This document shows positions 26,947 through 35,616 of a DNA stretch of 64,000 nucleotides, one piece after another. The translations under genes and the position numbers were made by a program. The DNA comes from Chitinophaga vietnamensis (GTDB lineage Bacteria > Bacteroidota > Bacteroidia > Chitinophagales > Chitinophagaceae). The notes under the pieces were generated by a model. That model made no database searches and was not told where the DNA came from. It was given only the letters and a program-made list of their open reading frames with translations. Location of the stretch: contig NZ_CABHMS010000001.1 of assembly GCF_902167635.1 (NCBI RefSeq), positions 806,001 to 870,000 on the forward strand. Direction: 5' to 3'. Each line of letters begins with the position of its first letter. Position 1 is the first letter of the stretch.

Positions 26947-28400
26947 TGGCAAAGCATATACATACATTGGCAGTGAATTTTACCGGCGGGATCATTTCTC
27001 CCGGCAAACTGCTTGAACTGCTGCGTATCGCAGCCAATACTACGGTAACGCATATACGCTTTGGGTTGCGGCAGGAGGTATTGCTCGACGTGCCGGAAAA
27101 ATATCTGCCGCATTTTACCAAGGCCTGTAATGATGCACAGATAAACATCTCCACAACACCCAATATACTCAGCTCCTATGTGGCGGCGGATATTTTTGTC
27201 GGTGGCTCCTGGCTCACGGAAGGCATCTACAAAGATGTGTTCAACCAGCTTGATCATCTGCCCATGATGAAAATTAATATCTGCGATGGCAGGCAAACCT
27301 TTGCGCCTTTGTTTACCGGGCATATCAACTGGGTATCGGCGGCGAGCCCGCATTATTGGCATTTATACTTGCGGCCGCCGGGCACTCAGGAGTTGTATGC
27401 CTGGCCGGAATTGATCTATACGAATAGCATTGGCGCGATGAGTAAACAGGTGGAAATGCTCTTGCAGCAAGGATTAGCGCCGGAGCAAGTGTATCATGTC
27501 ATGTACAGCGCGCAGTCTTATATCTCGCGGGAAAGGGAAGGCGAGCCTGATCTGCCGGCGTTTCATCTGCCATATTACGAAGGCTTCAATAAACATCAAC
27601 ATGCTTACTGGTTGGGCATCTACCGGCGGGAAGAGAATTTTTCGATAGATTTTCTGAAAGATATATGTACGATCTGTATGGAAACCCGCGTGGGACAATT
27701 GTATTCCACGCCCTGGAAATCCCTTGTGATCAAGGATATTGATACGGCTCACCGCGGCCTCTGGGACTATGTGCTGGGCAAACATGGTATCAATGTGCGT
27801 CATGCCGCCAATGAACTGAACTGGCAGGTAGAAGATAATTGTGAAGATGGGCTGGTGCTCAAACGCCATATTATCCGCTATTTCGATAGCGCCGATGTAC
27901 GCACCTATGGTTTGTGTTTCAGTGTGAAAGTGATACAGCCTGTAAGTTTGTTCGGCAACATCGTGATCCGCCGCCGCGAAAACCGCCATGGCAGCCGGTT
28001 GAAATACATGCAGCGTTATGATATTCTGCATACCGCCGGATTTAAAGCTAATTCCGCCGCATTGGTACTTTACCGGGAAGATGTTGCCAAAGAACATCTG
28101 GGGCCATATGTGGCGGCACTGTGCAAGATGTACTATGAGCAAAAAAGCGAACTGGATATATTGCAGCATTATGTAGCTGAACAACAATCCGCAGTTCCAG
28201 GCGAGGCAACAGTACATACGGTGTATCAGTGCCGCAGTTGTTTGACCGTTTATGATCCATCCGCCGGAGATCCCGGCCAATGCATCGTTCCGGGCACTCC
28301 ATTTAATGAGCTGCCAGCGGACTATCATTGTTCTGTATGTGAGTCCAGCATGAATTTTTTTGAAGCTGTGAAGACGGATGCATTATTTTCGCATCCATAA
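26946..28400 (+). CDS. siroheme-reductase-like protein with C-terminal rubredoxin
   Basis: A 484-residue last gene of the nitrate operon, starting in a TAATG overlap with the reductase stop. The N-terminal region (HTLAVNFTGGIISPGKLLEL, then IRFGLRQEVLLDV) resembles the ferredoxin-like half domain of nitrite/sulfite reductases. The C-x5-C...C-x3-C siroheme/[4Fe-4S] ligands are absent; only an isolated CTIC pair remains. The C-terminal 50 residues form a rubredoxin (YQCRSCLTVYDP...YHCSVCESS) with four cysteines. It may carry electrons to the reductases or take part in their assembly. The role is inference. Confidence 0.75.
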   Translation: MAKHIHTLAVNFTGGIISPGKLLELLRIAANTTVTHIRFGLRQEVLLDVPEKYLPHFTKACNDAQINISTTPNILSSYVAADIFVGGSWLTEGIYKDVFNQLDHLPMMKINICDGRQTFAPLFTGHINWVSAASPHYWHLYLRPPGTQELYAWPELIYTNSIGAMSKQVEMLLQQGLAPEQVYHVMYSAQSYISREREGEPDLPAFHLPYYEGFNKHQHAYWLGIYRREENFSIDFLKDICTICMETRVGQLYSTPWKSLVIKDIDTAHRGLWDYVLGKHGINVRHAANELNWQVEDNCEDGLVLKRHIIRYFDSADVRTYGLCFSVKVIQPVSLFGNIVIRRRENRHGSRLKYMQRYDILHTAGFKANSAALVLYREDVAKEHLGPYVAALCKMYYEQKSELDILQHYVAEQQSAVPGEATVHTVYQCRSCLTVYDPSAGDPGQCIVPGTPFNELPADYHCSVCESSMNFFEAVKTDALFSHP

Positions 28401-28759
28401 ATTGAAAAGTAAATGCAGTCTTGAAAATAGGAAGGGACCCTCACTAATAATACAAATTTTCACTGAAAAATTTTTGGCAGTTTCAAACAGCTGGTGTATT
28501 TTTATTTGGTTGTTAGCTTGAGTGTATAACTTCTACATTAATGTTTATGCATTCTTTAAAACCTGTGACAGCACTAGTTTCGTTTGTTGCTCGGCTCTAT
28601 CCCGGAAGTTTGGTTTATCAAATAAAGACCTGAAACCCAATTTACTATCATTGTAATAAAACCTCGTATCAGCATGAGTGAAGTGTAAGCTTTCTTTCGT
28701 AGTTTTCTGAAATTTTGACAAAGGTCACTTGGAATAATCTTAGAACATACTGGCACTAA
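28401..28759 (+). other. intergenic region before the receptor gene
   Basis: This 359-bp AT-rich stretch has no convincing gene. Near its end TTTTG (about 28714) and TAATCTTA about 17 nt later could be a weak promoter for the receptor gene. No hairpin with a T tail was found after the nitrate operon. Confidence 0.4.
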
Positions 28760-31123
28760 ATGAAAACTCTCGGACGCCTGTTTTACTTAAACAGCTTGAT
28801 TATCTTTTTTTCTTCTACTGGAACCTATGCACAGGATAGCCATGTACTATCGGGAATAGTAAAGAGCATGGGGCAACCCGTCGCTTATGCGGAAGCCTGC
28901 CTGATGATACATGATACTACCTTGGTGAAATGCGTTTACACGGATACCACCGGTCTGTTCCGAATAAATGCCGCTACTGGCGAATACAAGCTGGTACTAC
29001 GTTCTATGGGGAATGTACTCTATACAAAAGCGCTCAGTATATCCGATAATGCCGATCTTGGAACCATCCACCTGAATTTGTCGAAAGACCTCGAAACAGT
29101 GGTGGTAACCGGTAGCAAACAACTTATACAACGCAAGGTAGACAGGCTCGTATTCAATCTGGAGCGTTCTATCGCTTCCAAAGGCACAGATCTTACACAG
29201 TCGTTGGCATTGGTACCCATGCTGCGTGTAAATGAAACAGGTGTGTCCATCATTGGAAAATCGGGAGTAGCTGTTATGGTGAATGAAAAATTACTGAACA
29301 TAAGTGGTGAAGACCTGATGAACTACCTCAGATCGATACGGTCCGACGATGTTGCCAAGGTGGAAGTGATCACCACACCTCCTGCCAAATATGAGGCAGA
29401 AGGCAATAGCGGTATGATCAATATTATACTGAAACGTAACCCCAACCTGGGTTGGAGCGGAAGCGTAAGTACGGCTTATGCACAAACAAGTTATCCGGGC
29501 ATTAACAATAATGCTACCATTAACTACCAGTCGAAAAAACTCAATACCACGCTCCGGCTGAAGCAATATGGCCGTGCGATTCATTCTACAGAAGAGATCG
29601 ACGTTGTTGGCAAAAGCGCTATTCTCAGTGATGACTCGAGAAAAGATATATACAGAGGGATCGGCGCTAACCTGAGCATGGATTACAAGATCAATCCCGT
29701 TTCCAACATCGGGTTTATCTATGACATCGGCCGGACGCATGCCGATATGAATATCGATAACACAACTGGCTACCTGACGCAAGGCAAGGCTGATTCGGTG
29801 CTGACCACCGTTTCAAAACATCGCAATGCCACCATGGCACATACGCTGAATACCTATTTCGAACAGAAACTGAACAAACAAGGAGGGAAACTCAATCTTG
29901 GTTTCAACTATTTTGCCAATATACCTGAAACAAAAGTAGACTTCAATACCACTTCAGACCAGGGTACGCCGCCGGAAATTGTTAATAACTATAGCCGTGT
30001 GGAATACCGCATCTGGTCTGGCCAGGCAGATCTCATACTGCCATCCAAATGGATGACAACAGAAGCAGGTGCGAAGTTTACAGATATCAGCAATAATTCT
30101 GATGTACGTTATTCAACATGGGCAAATGGAGCTTATAAAATGGATCCGTCGAGAAGTAATCTTTTTGATTACGGAGAGAAGAACATGGCAGGTTATGTGA
30201 TCTTTCACAAGAACATCAAACAGAAATGGGCCACACAAGCAGGATTGCGCTATGAGTATTCGTGGATAGACGGTTACTCGCCTACTACCGGCAATAGGTC
30301 CCGCTCAGAATATGGCAAGTGGTTCCCTTCTGTATATATCACGTATACGGCAGATGACAATAACACCTTTTCGGTGAATTATTCCAAGCGCATCAACCGG
30401 CCTAATTTCAGGGCGGTGGACCCCTTCAAATGGTACACGAACCCTAATAGTTACTATACCGGAAACCCGCTGCTGCAGCCTTCTTTCAATCATAATGTGG
30501 AATTGTCCTATCTGTATAAAGGGATTCTATCCTTCACACTTTACGGGCAGAAATTAGTCAATGGCTACGGCAGACTGGTAGAAGTAAAGGATGCGCTCAA
30601 AGTGGTCAATTATCAGAACTATCTCACCAAGTACGACGTCGGACTTAATGCGGGCCTGAGTTTCAAGCCGGTAAAGTGGTGGGAGAACAATACCAATGCT
30701 ACCCTGTATTATTCCGATTCCAGGTCAGACCGGCCGGAGGTAGTGCCTCAAAGCGGTATGGGCTTCTATTACAGTATCAATAATACGTTTACGGTTACAC
30801 GTAATTTCTTCTGCTTCCTGAACTTCTGGCATCAGCTGGCGAACAGGGAAAGCAACTATTACAGCCAGCAGCTATATGCGCTGTCATCAGGAGTACGTGT
30901 ATCCATGTTGAAGAACAGGCTGCAGGTAACAGCATCCGGCGATGACCTGCTAAAAGGATTGGTGAGCCGCGGAGAGATCTACTATACTGACTATACCCAA
31001 ACTTATAAGAACTACTATGATGCACGAAAGTTCACGTTAAGCCTGACCTACCTGTTTGGCAACAACAATGTGAAAGGAAATCGGAAACAAATTGATTTCA
31101 GCGAAAAAAACAGAGCAAATTAA
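28760..31123 (+). CDS. TonB-dependent receptor-like outer-membrane beta-barrel protein
   Basis: A 787-residue outer-membrane protein. After the signal peptide (cleavage after GTYA) comes a carboxypeptidase-regulatory-like beta sandwich (LSGIVKSMGQPVAYAEACL), then a plug-like domain (GKSGVAVMVNEKLL; KVEVITTPPAKYEAEGNSGM, typical of the OMP_b-brl_3 group), then a 22-strand-type barrel ending in TLSYLFGNN. It ends 104 bp before the first lanthipeptide precursor in the same direction. It could export the peptide, recapture it or serve an unrelated nutrient; the link is by position only. The gene lacks a susD partner. Confidence 0.85.
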   Translation: MKTLGRLFYLNSLIIFFSSTGTYAQDSHVLSGIVKSMGQPVAYAEACLMIHDTTLVKCVYTDTTGLFRINAATGEYKLVLRSMGNVLYTKALSISDNADLGTIHLNLSKDLETVVVTGSKQLIQRKVDRLVFNLERSIASKGTDLTQSLALVPMLRVNETGVSIIGKSGVAVMVNEKLLNISGEDLMNYLRSIRSDDVAKVEVITTPPAKYEAEGNSGMINIILKRNPNLGWSGSVSTAYAQTSYPGINNNATINYQSKKLNTTLRLKQYGRAIHSTEEIDVVGKSAILSDDSRKDIYRGIGANLSMDYKINPVSNIGFIYDIGRTHADMNIDNTTGYLTQGKADSVLTTVSKHRNATMAHTLNTYFEQKLNKQGGKLNLGFNYFANIPETKVDFNTTSDQGTPPEIVNNYSRVEYRIWSGQADLILPSKWMTTEAGAKFTDISNNSDVRYSTWANGAYKMDPSRSNLFDYGEKNMAGYVIFHKNIKQKWATQAGLRYEYSWIDGYSPTTGNRSRSEYGKWFPSVYITYTADDNNTFSVNYSKRINRPNFRAVDPFKWYTNPNSYYTGNPLLQPSFNHNVELSYLYKGILSFTLYGQKLVNGYGRLVEVKDALKVVNYQNYLTKYDVGLNAGLSFKPVKWWENNTNATLYYSDSRSDRPEVVPQSGMGFYYSINNTFTVTRNFFCFLNFWHQLANRESNYYSQQLYALSSGVRVSMLKNRLQVTASGDDLLKGLVSRGEIYYTDYTQTYKNYYDARKFTLSLTYLFGNNNVKGNRKQIDFSEKNRAN

Positions 31124-31159
31124 GTTAAAGAGCATGCCAACTGTTCCACCCATGCTGAC

Positions 31160-31210
31160 AGATATTCCAGAATAGGCGGATGCTGAAAAGCCTGAATAGA
31201 GTAGGCAGAA
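31160..31210 (+). repeat. precursor-upstream repeat, copy 1
   Basis: A roughly 50-bp segment ahead of precursor 1 contains AGATATTCCAGAATAGGCGG followed by ATGCTGAAAAGCCT. It is repeated before precursors 2 and 3 (31587 and 31833), which points to duplication of whole gene units including the leader RNA. Confidence 0.75.
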
Positions 31211-31227
31211 TGTTTAAATGAAAATCC

Positions 31228-31452
31228 ATGAAAAAAGTAATGTTGAACCCACTGGAGCTTGACATGGAAACCATTGCTCAACTCGACGAACGCCAATTAC
31301 AGCAGGTAGTTGGCGGTAACAGACAATCATTATTGATGGCCACTTCCACTGGCTGCGGTGATGGCAGCAGCACCTGTGGTACAGGCGGTAATTCCACTGG
31401 CTGCGGCTCCGGCGGCAGCACCTGTGCCGTAAACAGCGCAGAACACTATTGA
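31228..31452 (+). CDS. class I lanthipeptide precursor 1 (two-module core)
   Basis: A 74-residue precursor. Residues 1-30 are the leader (MKKVMLNPLELD, then ETIAQLDERQLQQVVGG), a Bacteroidota double-glycine leader. The core (31-74) begins NRQSLLMA and holds two modules of the form STGCGxGxSTC, with Cys43, Cys50, Cys59 and Cys66, joined by GTGGN, plus a tail AVNSAEHY. Ser and Thr are abundant around each Cys, so up to four thioether rings are possible. The dehydratase LanB and the C39 exporter encoded downstream would act on it. The leader has Met where the other copies have Ile or Lys (positions 5 and 13). Confidence 0.93.
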   Translation: MKKVMLNPLELDMETIAQLDERQLQQVVGGNRQSLLMATSTGCGDGSSTCGTGGNSTGCGSGGSTCAVNSAEHY

Positions 31453-31460
31453 TCTTTTGT

Positions 31461-31490
31461 GAAGAGGCTGTTGTAATAAATAGCCTCTTC
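31461..31490 (+). terminator. hairpin between precursors 1 and 2
   Basis: GAAGAGGCT/AGCCTCTTC is a 9-bp stem with a 12-nt loop, 8 nt after the first precursor, without a proper T tract. It may weaken rather than stop transcription. Confidence 0.5.
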
Positions 31491-31525
31491 CTCCTACACT
31501 GTAAATCTTCTTGTTATTGGTAGTA

Positions 31526-31558
31526 CAGGTATCCTGCGCTTAAACGCACGGATACCTG
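31526..31558 (+). promoter_or_regulatory. strong hairpin in the precursor 1-2 spacer
   Basis: CAGGTATCC pairs with GGATACCTG (9 bp) around an inner TGCG/CGCA pair. No T tract follows. It could protect or process the mRNA between precursor genes. Confidence 0.5.
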
Positions 31559-31586
31559 GTGGCAGCCTTTTGCCCGCATCTACCTA

Positions 31587-31637
31587 AGATATTCTGGAAT
31601 AGGCGGATGCTGAAAAGCCTTAAAAGAGTAAGCATAA
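31587..31637 (+). repeat. precursor-upstream repeat, copy 2
   Basis: Nearly identical to the segment at 31160 (AGATATTC...GGCGGATGCTGAAAAGCC...GAGTAAGC) and placed at the same distance ahead of precursor 2. Confidence 0.75.
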
Positions 31638-31654
31638 ACCCAAAATAACATTTT

Positions 31655-31816
31655 ATGAAAAAAGTAATCCTGAACCCATTGGAGCTGGACAAAGAAACCA
31701 TCGCTCAACTGGATGAAGCACAACTGCAACAGGTAGTTGGTGGTAACGGCGGCAATACCGGCGTACAGAGCCCGGCTACTTCTACAGGTTGCGGCTCTGG
31801 TAGCAGCACCTGCTGA
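31655..31816 (+). CDS. class I lanthipeptide precursor 2 (one-module core)
   Basis: A 53-residue precursor, too short for usual ORF cut-offs. The leader ends QLQQVVGG at residue 30. The 23-residue core starts NGGNTGVQSPA and carries one module, TSTGCGSGSSTC, with Cys46 and the C-terminal Cys53. Dehydratable residues Thr42, Ser43, Thr44, Ser48, Ser50, Ser51 and Thr52 surround them, so at most two thioethers can form. The gene is preceded by the shared upstream repeat and followed after 71 nt by precursor 3 with no terminator, so the two are probably co-transcribed. Confidence 0.93.
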   Translation: MKKVILNPLELDKETIAQLDEAQLQQVVGGNGGNTGVQSPATSTGCGSGSSTC

Positions 31817-31832
31817 GAAATATGCAGCAAAC

Positions 31833-31869
31833 AGGCGAATGCTGAAAAGCCTTAAAAGAGTAAGCGTAA
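31833..31869 (+). repeat. precursor-upstream repeat, copy 3
   Basis: AGGCGAATGCTGAAAAGCC followed by TTAAAAGAGTAAGCG repeats the 3' two thirds of the copies at 31160 and 31587. The first part is lost, replaced by the end of precursor 2. Confidence 0.7.
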
Positions 31870-31887
31870 TTCCAAAATTAACATTTT

Positions 31888-32046
31888 ATGAAAAAAGTAA
31901 TCCTGAACCCACTTGAGCTGGACAAAGAAACTATCGCTCAACTGGACGAAACTCAACTGCAACAGATCGTTGGTGGTACCGGCGCTGCAACTGTTCTGCA
32001 ACAGGCTACTTCAACCGGCTGTGGCTCTGGCAGCAGCACTTGCTGA
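31888..32046 (+). CDS. class I lanthipeptide precursor 3 (one-module core)
   Basis: A 52-residue precursor. The leader ends QLQQIVGG. The 22-residue core starts TGAATVLQQA and ends with the same TSTGCGSGSSTC module as precursor 2 (Cys45 and C-terminal Cys52). Only the N-terminal part of the core differs from precursor 2, so the pair may give two-component or simply variant products. A large hairpin with a T-rich right arm follows at 32072. Confidence 0.93.
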   Translation: MKKVILNPLELDKETIAQLDETQLQQIVGGTGAATVLQQATSTGCGSGSSTC

Positions 32047-32071
32047 TCATCATCCATGACTTTTAACCTGT

Positions 32072-32114
32072 AAGGGGAAGAAGCTGTTCGTTATGAACAG
32101 TTTCTTCTCTCCTT
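32072..32114 (+). terminator. hairpin after precursor 3
   Basis: An imperfect stem of about 18 bp (AAGG...CTGTTC with GAACAG...CCTT), loop GTTAT. The right arm is T-rich but no long T run follows. It is likely a partial terminator. Confidence 0.55.
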
Positions 32115-32140
32115 ATTATCCCAATTTCAAATAAACAGTT

Positions 32141-32350
32141 ATGAAAAAAGTAATCCTGAATCCACTGGAACTCGACAAAGAAACTATCGCACAGCTGGAT
32201 GAAATGCAATTGCAGCAGATCGTTGGCGGTATCAATCAAACAATGCTGATGGCTACCTCCACCGGTTGCGGTACCGGCGGTAGCGGTTGCGGCACCGGCG
32301 GCAACTCCTCTGGCTGCGGTTCTGGCGGCAGTACCTGCGTAATTGACTAA
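32141..32350 (+). CDS. class I lanthipeptide precursor 4 (two-module core)
   Basis: A 69-residue precursor with the same leader (ending QLQQIVGG). The core starts INQTMLMA and has two Cys pairs (43/50 and 59/66) in STGCGTGGSGC and SSGCGSGGSTC, joined by GTGGN, then VID. It matches precursor 1 in length and layout but replaces the central SST with GSG, which removes two dehydratable residues. The upstream repeat of precursors 1-3 is absent here. Confidence 0.93.
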   Translation: MKKVILNPLELDKETIAQLDEMQLQQIVGGINQTMLMATSTGCGTGGSGCGTGGNSSGCGSGGSTCVID

Positions 32351-32376
32351 TACAGCCAATGCTTACATCCAATGTA

Positions 32377-32405
32377 AAGAGGTGGTTTCTCCGGAAACCC
32401 CTCTT
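32377..32405 (+). terminator. attenuator-like hairpin before lanB
   Basis: AAGAGG plus GGTTTC pairs with GAAACC plus CCTCTT, with one bulged T, and a pyrimidine-rich tail follows. Placed between the last precursor and lanB, it would let precursors be made in excess over the enzymes. Confidence 0.6.
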
Positions 32406-32430
32406 CCTTCTTCTCAAATAACAAAGGCAT

Positions 32431-35400
32431 ATGGATCATCAAAGCGACTTCTTTACATACGACCATTACCTCCTCAGAACCCCTGCCATTCCAGTGGATG
32501 CGGCTTTTGAACTCAACAAAGCGCTGGCCGCTATCGACCTCGACAACGCTGTTGCCATCATGGCTGCAGTAGATAAACTACTGGCTGACCCACTGTTTTA
32601 TGAAGCCCTGTACATCGGCGCCAGAAATGTGTTCAACACCTGGCACGAGATCAGGGACAAATTTCCGGAGGATATCCACAAAGCAAGAAAATTGCTGCTG
32701 TCCTTGTATAAATATTTTACACGCATGTCGGTCAGAAGCACGCCCTATGGCCTTTTCGCCGGTACTGCATCCGGCGTAACAGACAGCGTACCTACCCGTA
32801 TCTCCTTCGCACAGGATAAATACAGGCTGCACCTCGAATTTAATATCTGGATAACACGGGAGCTGATCCGGCAGATCAGCCTGCACCCTGCCTGTAAAGA
32901 ACATATCAGGTACTATGTTAATAACACGCTCTACGAAATGGACGGCAAGCTGATGTTCGTAGAACAAACCATGGTAAACGGAGAATCACAGGCGAAGCTG
33001 TCGTCCGTTACTTCCAACAGCGTTATCAGCAATATCCTGGTCCGGGCCGCACAGGGGGCTACCATCGCCGAAATGGCGGCTACCATTGAAGTACAGGCCA
33101 CAATGCAACAAAAGGAAAAACTGATCACCGATCTGATACAATCGCAGGTACTATCCAGCGAACTGCTGCCAAGTGTGTCTTCGAAAGATTTTGTCAGTGA
33201 TTTTCTTCATAAGATAGACCAATACAAACTAGTGCTGGAACCGGTGGAAGAGCTCAGGCAATTGCATGCCATCATCCGGAAAACGACTACCATCAGTGAT
33301 CTTCAAGACCTGAGAACATACCTGGACCGGCAGCCGCTAAAGATTATCAACAAAGCAAGTGATTTCTTTAAAACGGATCTCTTCTATCATACAACAGTGA
33401 ACAGCATCAATAAAGATGTGATCAACACCATCAGCGAAGAAAGCTATGAACTATTAGCAGTGACGGTGCCCCGCTCTGGCCCGGAACTGGAAACATTCAA
33501 ACAAAATTTCCACCGCCGCTACGAAGAAAGAGAAATACCGCTGGTACAGGCGCTGGACCCCGCCTATGGCATAGGATATGGCAATGCTACATCCGGCGTA
33601 GCAGAATATATGCCGCTGATCGAAGGCATGCCGGTAGTAAATCCACCCCTGATGACAAACGAAGGCGAAGACTATATGGAAGAGCTCAGGGAGAAGGCAA
33701 TCAGGTCTTTTTACAAAAAGAAAGAAAATATCATCAATATAGATCCCGCGGATATCGCCGCCCTGCGGAAAAAGAACGAAAGCAAGTTCAAGTCAAGAAC
33801 ACCCACCAGTACCTATATTTTCGGTACGCTGCTCGCCAACTCCGCAGAGGCGCTGGACAGCGGTAACTTCCATTTCCAGGTGATACAAACGCACGCGCCA
33901 TTTGCAGCCAAACTCCTTACCCGATTTGCAAAAGGAAATGAACGCCTCCATAGCTGGATCAGCGGGATCATAGCAAATGAAATGGCCGTGAATCCAGGCG
34001 CTATACTCGCAGAAATCGTTTACCTGCCTACTAACAATTACGCGAATATCGCACTACGGCAGCCTTTCAGGGAATATGAAATACCTTACGCGTCGCCATC
34101 AACACTGGATCAGGAGCACCAGATCAATATCAATGACCTGCTCATATCTGTAAGAGACAACAGAGTAATACTGCGCTCCAAAAAATTGAACCGCGAAATT
34201 ATTCCTTGTCTTACCAATGCGCACCACACATTTTACGGCCAGCCGATTTACAAATTCCTGGGCGATTGCGCCGCACAACAGGTGACCCGTGGCTTTAATT
34301 GGGAATGGGGCGCTTATGCCAATGAAAAATTCCTGCCCAGGATACAGTACAAGCACCTCATCCTGAGCCGCGCCAGATGGCAGCTTGCGATGAAAGAGCT
34401 GAACTATAAAGATGATAAGGCCGTCAAACAATACCTCGATATACAACACCGGGAGATCGGCCTGCCACGCATCATAGTACTGGCAGACGGCGACAATGAA
34501 CTACTGCTTGATCTGGATAGTGTGGTATGCCGCCACATACTGGCTAAGGAACTGTGCAAAAGGAACCTGCTCTTTTACGAGTACCTGCAATCGCCGGAAC
34601 AATCCTTTCTGCGGCAGGAGGGAGGCAGCTTCGCCAATGAAATGATCATCACTGCCGGCACCCGCCTGCCTATGCGCCCCTGGCAATCGCTGAGAACAAG
34701 TGCCCGCACGCCGGTAAGAAGGATATTCCCGCCCGGCAGCGAATGGCTCTTCATAAAAATCTATTCCGGTAACAAAGTGCAGGAACGTATCCTCACCGAT
34801 TTTATTACGGACTTTGCCCGACAACAGATTGACGCCGGCGCCATCGACAAATGGTTCTTCATCCGATATAATGATCCCGGTCATCACCTGCGGGTCCGCT
34901 TTCATCGCTCATCTCCCGGCAACCAGCAATGGTATACGCTGCTGGAACAATTTGAAAACGGTCTGGAACCTTTCTTCACAGAAGAACAGATCATAGAAAT
35001 GACTACGGACACCTATCACCGTGAGATCGAAAGATATGGCGCATCACTGATAGAGCATACCGAAACATTATTTTATACCGATAGCGTTGCCATCAGCGAT
35101 TTCCTCTCCATGCTCCACGGTAATAAAGGAGAACACTGGCGCTGGCTCTTCGCACTGGTGAGCGTAGACCGCCTGCTGGACGATTTCAATTGCGATACTC
35201 GCCGCAAAAGCGAACTGCTGGAAAAACTAAGCAACAGCTTCCTGCAGGAATTTAGCTATGGAGACCGTGAAAGAGAGAAGCTGTTGATAAAGATGATGAA
35301 CGACCGTTACAGGAAATTTCAGCAAGACATCTCCCGGATCTTGCTAAACAAAAATGCAGACAATGACCTGGCAGATGCTTACGGAGCATTTGAAAAAAGA

Positions 35401-35616
35401 AGCGATACCTGGAAACCCGTGACCCACGAAATGATGAATACCAGCTATTTCCAGGCCAATAGAGATCAATTGTTGTCCAGCTACGTACATATGACCATGA
35501 ACAGGATATTCATGGCCAACCAGCGAAGCCATGAACTGGTGGCCTATAATTTCCTCAACAGATTTTATCATTCTATTCTCGCACAAAAAGAACAACTAAA
35601 TGAATACCGGGTATAA
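32431..35616 (+). CDS. lanB: class I lanthipeptide dehydratase (full-length LanB)
   Basis: A 1061-residue enzyme that would dehydrate Ser and Thr of the four precursors through glutamylation by glutamyl-tRNA and elimination. The N-terminal glutamylation domain shows the family block RMSVRSTPYGLFAG at residues 98-111. The C-terminal elimination (SpaB_C) domain, from about 770, shows EWLFIKIYSG, WFFIRYNDPGHHLRVRFH and EIERYGASLIEHTETLFYTD with the conserved Arg/His positions. Both domains are on one chain, unlike the split LanB of some Bacteroidota clusters. It overlaps lanC by 17 nt. Confidence 0.95.
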   Translation: MDHQSDFFTYDHYLLRTPAIPVDAAFELNKALAAIDLDNAVAIMAAVDKLLADPLFYEALYIGARNVFNTWHEIRDKFPEDIHKARKLLLSLYKYFTRMSVRSTPYGLFAGTASGVTDSVPTRISFAQDKYRLHLEFNIWITRELIRQISLHPACKEHIRYYVNNTLYEMDGKLMFVEQTMVNGESQAKLSSVTSNSVISNILVRAAQGATIAEMAATIEVQATMQQKEKLITDLIQSQVLSSELLPSVSSKDFVSDFLHKIDQYKLVLEPVEELRQLHAIIRKTTTISDLQDLRTYLDRQPLKIINKASDFFKTDLFYHTTVNSINKDVINTISEESYELLAVTVPRSGPELETFKQNFHRRYEEREIPLVQALDPAYGIGYGNATSGVAEYMPLIEGMPVVNPPLMTNEGEDYMEELREKAIRSFYKKKENIINIDPADIAALRKKNESKFKSRTPTSTYIFGTLLANSAEALDSGNFHFQVIQTHAPFAAKLLTRFAKGNERLHSWISGIIANEMAVNPGAILAEIVYLPTNNYANIALRQPFREYEIPYASPSTLDQEHQININDLLISVRDNRVILRSKKLNREIIPCLTNAHHTFYGQPIYKFLGDCAAQQVTRGFNWEWGAYANEKFLPRIQYKHLILSRARWQLAMKELNYKDDKAVKQYLDIQHREIGLPRIIVLADGDNELLLDLDSVVCRHILAKELCKRNLLFYEYLQSPEQSFLRQEGGSFANEMIITAGTRLPMRPWQSLRTSARTPVRRIFPPGSEWLFIKIYSGNKVQERILTDFITDFARQQIDAGAIDKWFFIRYNDPGHHLRVRFHRSSPGNQQWYTLLEQFENGLEPFFTEEQIIEMTTDTYHREIERYGASLIEHTETLFYTDSVAISDFLSMLHGNKGEHWRWLFALVSVDRLLDDFNCDTRRKSELLEKLSNSFLQEFSYGDREREKLLIKMMNDRYRKFQQDISRILLNKNADNDLADAYGAFEKRSDTWKPVTHEMMNTSYFQANRDQLLSSYVHMTMNRIFMANQRSHELVAYNFLNRFYHSILAQKEQLNEYRV

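Noticed and set aside
28574-28756. 60-residue minus-strand ORF before the receptor gene
   Set aside because: No signal peptide, motif, promoter or partner; AT-rich spacer sequence readily gives such frames.
31318-32350. Labionin-type rings (Ser-x2-Ser-x3-Cys) in the cores, as in class III peptides
   Set aside because: The exact spacing is not present in a regular way; the LanB system fits class I chemistry, so I do not claim labionin.
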